The notes under the pieces are model-generated. The model was not told the origin of the DNA. It made no database searches and was given only the letters and a program-made list of their open reading frames with translations. This document shows positions 59,754 through 64,000 of a stretch of 64,000 nucleotides of DNA, piece after piece. This stretch comes from Woeseiaceae bacterium (GTDB taxonomy: Bacteria; Pseudomonadota; Gammaproteobacteria; Steroidobacterales; Woeseiaceae). Location of the stretch: contig JANQPG010000061.1 in NCBI GenBank assembly GCA_028289545.1, positions 62,001-126,000 on the forward strand, read 5' to 3'. The position numbers and the translations under genes were made by a program. Numbering within the stretch: position 1 is the stretch's first letter; the number at the start of each line of letters is the position of its first letter.

Positions 59754-61996
59754 TGACTTCATTTGAGAAGTCGTCGTCCGAACAGCCGTCGTTCGATCAA
59801 TCGTCATTCGATCAGTCGGAGGCACGCGCGCCCCGGCGTCTCAAGGAGCTGCCGACCTACTACTACCACGAGCATTTTCTCGAAATGCTCAAGTTCGTCG
59901 GCGAGCACTACGCGCACGTTCTGGGCGAGGAGCACCAGCAGATCGTCCGTGAGTTCCGCGCGCTGACGCAGAACGAGCAGCGACTCTACGTACGCCTCGT
60001 CAACCGCAAGGGGCAGGTGTTCGATGCCGCGCGCCTTCGGTACCCGGAGCTTGGCAACACGGCGCCGTTGTTAGCCGCGCTGCGCAGCCGAGGCTGGGTG
60101 CGGCGGCCAGCGGCCGAACACTTCGAGTCCGTGCTGACGTTCCTGAAGCGCGCTGAAATTCTCGACGTTCTGAGCAAACGCCTGAGCGGCGTCGGCCGTT
60201 CGCTCAAGAAATCCGAACTCGTCGAGCTCGCCCGACGCCACGTGTTACCCGCGGACTTCATGGCGGAAGTGGCGACCGACCGTATTGTCGTGCAGGGCTA
60301 CTGCCGCGAAATACGTTACTTGCTGTTCCTGTTCTTCGGCCGCCTGCAGGACGGGCTGACGCAGTTTACGATGCGCGACCTGGGCCTCGTGCGGATCAAC
60401 AACACGCGCGGCAACTACGAGCCGCGGTTCGCCGAACGCGAGGAGGCCGAGGCGCATTTCCGGCTGGCGGAAGTCACCGCGGCCGTAGAGCGCTCGGAGG
60501 CGGCCGGCCTGCTGCGGCTGGCCGAAGAGAGTGATGCCTGGCCGGACGATTCGCTGCCGAGCGTCGCCCGCGAGCGCGACATACTCGCGCATCGTCTCGG
60601 CAGGGAACTCGAGCGCGCCGGCGAGGCCGCAGCGGCGTTGTCCGTATACCGCCGTGGCGAGTCTGCCGGGTGTGGCGAACGTGTCGTAAGACTGTTGCTG
60701 GCCCGCGGCGATCGCGACGCGGCGAGGTTGTACCTCGAGGCGCGCATTGCGGCGCCGCGCAGTGATGAGGAGGCGCTGATAGCCGAGGATCTCTACGCGC
60801 GTAAGTTCGGCGGCAAGCGAACCTCGGCGGCTACCGACGAACTGCGCGCCGGCGAGGTCATCGAGCTTGACGAATCGATGTCGGGTGCGCCCGAGCGCGC
60901 CGCCGCCGAGTGGTTCGAGGCAAACGGCGCCGCGAGTTACCGGGTCGAAAACTCGCTGTGGCGCACCTTGTTTGGCCTTTTGTTCTGGGATCAGCTGGTC
61001 GAAGGCGCCGACAGTCAATCCAGCTCGCCGTTCGACTTCCTGCCCGTGTCGATCCGGGAACGTAGCTTCCGCGCGCGTCACGCGAACGCCGTCGAGCGCG
61101 TGTTCGCGCTGTTCGACAAACCCGGTGCACTGCTGGGTGAGCTGCTCAAACAGAGTACCCGGCATTTCGACAAGCCGAACGGCGTGTTCCGCTGGCGGCG
61201 GCAGACGCTCGACGCCGTGCTCGCGCTGGCCGGTCAGGCGCCGCCTCAGGCGGTGCGGGCAATGCTCGAGCATTTTGTGGACGATTATCTGAACGCGCGC
61301 TACGGCTATCCCGACCTGATGCTGATCGAAGACGGGCAGGTGCGGTTTGTCGAAGTCAAAGCCGAGGGTGACGCGCTACGCCGCAACCAGTTGCTTCGCC
61401 TCGAGCAGCTGCGCGCCGCGGGTTTTGCCGCGGACGTCGTGCGGATTCGCTGGGTGCTCGATCCGGATCAGGAGTACGTGGTTGTCGACGTGGAAACGAC
61501 GGGCGGCCGCGGCGAGCGCCACCGCGTGACGGAAATTGGCGCCGTGCGTGTGAGAAACGGCCGCGTGATCGATACGTTCTCGACGCTCCTGAACCCGCAG
61601 CGCACAATTCCGCCGAACATCACCCGGCTGACCGGCATCTCGGCGGCCACGGTGGCGGACGCGCCGTATTTTGCCGACGTTGCCGACGCCCTCGAGCGCT
61701 TCCTTGAGGGCGCGATCTTTGTTGCCCACAACGTCGAGTTCGACTACGGCTTCATTACCCGCGAGTTCGAGCGTATCGGCCGGCCGTTTCGCATGCCCAA
61801 ACTGTGCACTTGCTCGTCGATGCGGCGGCTGTATCCCGGGCATCGGTCGTACAGCCTCGCGAACCTGTGCCGCGAATACGGCATTGCGCTCAATAATCAC
61901 CACCGGGCGCTGTGTGACGCCGAGGCCGCGGCGGAGTTGCTGCTGCTCGTGAACGAGCGGCGTCGCGAATCGCTCGAGTCGGGTGAACGGCCGTGA
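59753..61996 (+). CDS. FAN1-like VRR-NUC nuclease fused to DnaQ-type 3'-5' exonuclease
   Basis: A 747-residue protein. Residues 1-22 are a low-complexity Ser/Phe/Asp/Gln repeat. Residues about 25-490 resemble the FAN1 helical region. The VRR-NUC nuclease core follows, with a Glu in VENSLWRTLFGLLFWD (about 400), YGYPDLMLIED and FVEVKAEGD (about 517-540), the PD-(D/E)xK residues. From about 577 there is a DEDDh exonuclease: VVDVETTG, VAHNVEFDYGF and HRALCDAEAAAELL. Bacterial FAN1 proteins act on branched DNA and crosslinks; the fused exonuclease is unusual. The start overlaps the guaD stop, so it is co-transcribed with purine catabolism. Confidence 0.85.
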   Translation: MTSFEKSSSEQPSFDQSSFDQSEARAPRRLKELPTYYYHEHFLEMLKFVGEHYAHVLGEEHQQIVREFRALTQNEQRLYVRLVNRKGQVFDAARLRYPELGNTAPLLAALRSRGWVRRPAAEHFESVLTFLKRAEILDVLSKRLSGVGRSLKKSELVELARRHVLPADFMAEVATDRIVVQGYCREIRYLLFLFFGRLQDGLTQFTMRDLGLVRINNTRGNYEPRFAEREEAEAHFRLAEVTAAVERSEAAGLLRLAEESDAWPDDSLPSVARERDILAHRLGRELERAGEAAAALSVYRRGESAGCGERVVRLLLARGDRDAARLYLEARIAAPRSDEEALIAEDLYARKFGGKRTSAATDELRAGEVIELDESMSGAPERAAAEWFEANGAASYRVENSLWRTLFGLLFWDQLVEGADSQSSSPFDFLPVSIRERSFRARHANAVERVFALFDKPGALLGELLKQSTRHFDKPNGVFRWRRQTLDAVLALAGQAPPQAVRAMLEHFVDDYLNARYGYPDLMLIEDGQVRFVEVKAEGDALRRNQLLRLEQLRAAGFAADVVRIRWVLDPDQEYVVVDVETTGGRGERHRVTEIGAVRVRNGRVIDTFSTLLNPQRTIPPNITRLTGISAATVADAPYFADVADALERFLEGAIFVAHNVEFDYGFITREFERIGRPFRMPKLCTCSSMRRLYPGHRSYSLANLCREYGIALNNHHRALCDAEAAAELLLLVNERRRESLESGERP

Positions 61997-62060
61997 CCAC
62001 CGGTACTCCGGCCTTCAGAGTTATACTCCCTGGCGCATCCCTCATCGGAGCTCTCCACAA

Positions 62061-63602
62061 GTGACAAAACGACAATCCGGCCGGCGCTTTGCCGCCTTTG
62101 TGGAGCGTGTCGGGCGCAGGATTCCCGATCCGGTCATCATCTTCATGGCGTTTTATCCGCTGGCGTTTCTTGTCACCGTCCTGATGGGGGGTCACCGTTT
62201 CGAGACACCGGGGGCTGGCGGCGAAGCCACTGTCTACGAAATACGCGCCATGTACGAAGCAGAGCACGTACGCTGGATTTTTGACAACGCACTCCTCGAT
62301 AACTGGCTTGGATTCGGTGGGGGAGTGCTGGGTGTCATTCTGGTTGTCATGCTGGCCATCGGCGTTGCGGAGAACTCGGGCTTGTTCGGAGCCCTGATCA
62401 AACGCGCGGGCGCATACATCCCGGTCAAACTGATGCCTTTGCTGTTGATCTTTATCGGTATTCTGAGTTCGATCGCTACGGACGCAGGGTATCTCGTGCT
62501 GATACCGTTGGCCGGTCTGCTGTACGCCGGCCTTGGCCGTAATCCGCTCATCGGGATGGCGGCGGCGTTCGCCGGCGTGTCCGCCGGTTTCAGCGCCAAC
62601 CTCATTCCCGGGCCCGTCGACGTCATCATCGGCATGAATGCCAAGGTTTTCGCCGAGGCTCAGGGAATCGCGTTCGTCGGAGCCGACGGCAATCCGCTCA
62701 ACCCGGCAACGATGCACTGGCTGTTCATCATCGTATCGACCTTCATCTTGTCGGCAACGGGATTCTGGGTGACGCGACGATACATCGAACCCAAGCTCGC
62801 TGATCAGCCGTTCGACACGCCGGACGACATTACACCCGGAGACTTCGAGATCGACGATACGGAACGCAGAGGTTTGCGTGCCGTCATCCCGGGAGCGTTT
62901 GTTGCGATCGCACTGATCGTGCTGCTGGCCGTCGGTCCGCTCGCGGGGTTCGAGAGTGCTGACGGACGCGTTGTCCGCCCATACCTCGACAACATCATTC
63001 TGCTGATTTCGCTGTTTTTCGTCGTTACCGGCATCTTCTTCGGTGTCGCCACCCGAAAGTTTCGCAATGTCGCGGATGTCGTGCAGGCAATGGTCAGCCA
63101 GATGAACACGATGGGCTACATACTCGTGCTCACGTTCTTCTGTTACAACTTCCTGGGGCTCCTGAGCTACAGCGGTCTCGGTTCCTACATTACTTACCTC
63201 GGCGCGAACGCTTTGCTGGCGCTGGGGCTTGACCGTTTTCCGGTGTTGCTACTCATCGGTTTCGTTTTCACCACCGCGCTGATCAATCTGTTCATTGGTG
63301 GCCTGACGTCGAAATGGATGTTGCTGGGTCCGATCTTCGTACCGATGCTTTACCTCGTGAATCCGGCCATGACACCCGATTTCGTTGCCGCCGCTTTTCG
63401 CGTAGCCGATTCGTCGACCAACATCATTACGCCGATGTTGGTGTACGCCGGCGTGATTCTGGCGTTCATGCGCAAGTACCGGCCTGACCTCAGTTTCGGC
63501 GAAATGCTGTTGATCATGCTGCCGTATTCCATCGCTTTTCTGCTGGTCTGGACGACGCTGCTCGTGAGTTTCTTCGTATTCGGTATACCGCTGGGCCTGT
63601 AA
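62061..63602 (+). CDS. AbgT-family transporter
   Basis: A 513-residue inner-membrane protein of the AbgT family (E. coli AbgT imports p-aminobenzoyl-glutamate; other members export sulfonamides). The family segments GRRIPDPVIIFMAFYPLAF, LIPGPVDVIIGM (about 190-201), SSTNIITPMLVYAG (about 457) are present, with about ten hydrophobic helices plus hairpins. GTG 62061 is chosen, with GGAG 9 bases before it; the longer frame overlaps the nuclease gene. The gene lies 65 bases after the nuclease gene. Whether it serves purine/folate metabolism is unknown. Confidence 0.9.
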   Translation: MTKRQSGRRFAAFVERVGRRIPDPVIIFMAFYPLAFLVTVLMGGHRFETPGAGGEATVYEIRAMYEAEHVRWIFDNALLDNWLGFGGGVLGVILVVMLAIGVAENSGLFGALIKRAGAYIPVKLMPLLLIFIGILSSIATDAGYLVLIPLAGLLYAGLGRNPLIGMAAAFAGVSAGFSANLIPGPVDVIIGMNAKVFAEAQGIAFVGADGNPLNPATMHWLFIIVSTFILSATGFWVTRRYIEPKLADQPFDTPDDITPGDFEIDDTERRGLRAVIPGAFVAIALIVLLAVGPLAGFESADGRVVRPYLDNIILLISLFFVVTGIFFGVATRKFRNVADVVQAMVSQMNTMGYILVLTFFCYNFLGLLSYSGLGSYITYLGANALLALGLDRFPVLLLIGFVFTTALINLFIGGLTSKWMLLGPIFVPMLYLVNPAMTPDFVAAAFRVADSSTNIITPMLVYAGVILAFMRKYRPDLSFGEMLLIMLPYSIAFLLVWTTLLVSFFVFGIPLGL

Positions 63603-63693
63603 AACGTATGCGACAGGAGCGGCTGGCGGGGCACCGCTGGCTAACGGGTTGTCCGTTGTCCTTCACAACTCGAAACAGACCAGTGCGCGTGAT
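63603..63693. other. Short intergenic gap, nothing recognised
   Basis: These 91 bases lie between the ends of two convergent genes. No clear terminator hairpin with a T-run is visible. Confidence 0.5.
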
Positions 63694-64000
63694 CTATGCA
63701 AGCACTTCAACGTAGAGTCTGTCGGCGAAGACGATGAACTGATAAACGGTGCCGCTGCCGGCATAGATCGTCCTAACACATGATGGTGCAGCAGGGATGT
63801 CGAACACATCAAGACCGTTCATGTGTTGCTCGGAAAAACCGTTGGTCCCACATAGCAGCAAACCGTTTTCCTCATCCGGCAGAGCGTAAAGGTAAACGGA
63901 CCAGCTATCAGAGCCCATCTGTGCGCTTTCGTGTCTCTCCTGTAAGCGACTGATGTCCAGACGCGAAAAGCCCAGATCGGCTTTCTCCACAATCGTCCAT
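63694..64000 (-). CDS. Unidentified protein, 5' end outside the window
   Basis: The C-terminal part of a minus-strand gene, at least 100 residues, ending at 63694. An in-frame GTG at 63990 exists, but the frame stays open to the window edge, so the true start is probably outside. The visible sequence is ordinary soluble protein with several aromatic residues (DSWSVYLYALPDEENGLLLCG, VYQFIVFADRLYVEVLA) and no signal or motif I recognise. The composition is less GC-rich than the neighbours. Confidence 0.5.
   Translation of the reverse strand, partial: WTIVEKADLGFSRLDISRLQERHESAQMGSDSWSVYLYALPDEENGLLLCGTNGFSEQHMNGLDVFDIPAAPSCVRTIYAGSGTVYQFIVFADRLYVEVLA

Noticed and set aside
59776..59820. Imperfect tandem repeat at the start of the FAN1-like gene as a phase-variable tract
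   Set aside because: Only two or three degenerate copies of a 15-base unit are present and the unit is a multiple of three, so slippage would not switch the frame.

Overview
The window reads as chromosomal DNA of a GC-rich Gram-negative bacterium, most likely a gammaproteobacterium. The evidence is three TonB-dependent receptors, several lipoproteins with clear lipoboxes, Lol/MacB-type ABC parts, Pho-box-like operators, and a proteobacterial PssA and deo/pur gene style. A marine or sediment, scavenging lifestyle is suggested by the gene content but cannot be proven here. I found no rRNA, tRNA, CRISPR array, phage, integrase or transposase gene.

Layout. (1) 0.3-5.6 kb: a five-gene cassette with a LolA-like periplasmic protein, two FtsX/MacB-type permeases, a LolD-like ATPase and an outer-membrane barrel. 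(2) 5.6-12.1 kb: a hemerythrin-like protein divergent from a PhoB/OmpR-type response regulator, then a secreted lipoprotein and a TonB-dependent receptor. Arrays of 11-bp Pho-box-like half-sites lie upstream of both the regulator and the lipoprotein, so this looks like a self-regulated phosphate-starvation uptake module. (3) 12.1-22.9 kb: housekeeping and envelope genes (DUF937 protein, Kbp-like K+-binding protein, M48 protease with TPRs, PDZ protein, pssA, zinc metalloprotease, sodium/solute symporter, ECF sigma factor with an atypical anti-sigma). (4) 22.9-49.1 kb: a nucleoside-utilisation region with two NupC transporters, deoB, deoA, nucleoside hydrolase, ribokinase, cdd, deoD, deoC, a split ALDH16-like aldehyde dehydrogenase pair and an adenosine-kinase-like gene. 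Interleaved are two TonB-dependent receptors, a lipoprotein nuclease/phosphatase, a secreted propeller protein, a lipoprotein amidohydrolase and a phytanoyl-CoA-type dioxygenase. (5) 49.2-59.8 kb: a compact run of overlapping genes encoding every step from guanine and xanthine through urate and allantoin to glyoxylate plus two urea. (6) 59.8-64 kb: a FAN1-like nuclease fused to a DnaQ exonuclease, an AbgT-family transporter, and a partial unknown gene.

Taken together, regions 4 and 5 look like a nucleic-acid utilisation locus. Outer-membrane receptors and a surface or periplasmic nuclease could release and import nucleic acid or nucleosides, NupC would bring nucleosides across the inner membrane, the deo enzymes would burn the sugar, and the purine pathway would release nitrogen from the base. 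The enzymes are identified with confidence; the joint role of the receptors and secreted proteins is inferred from neighbourhood.

A 270-bp MITE-like element with about 30-bp terminal inverted repeats lies between a receptor gene and deoD, and a diverged 100-bp half copy lies just upstream of pssA.
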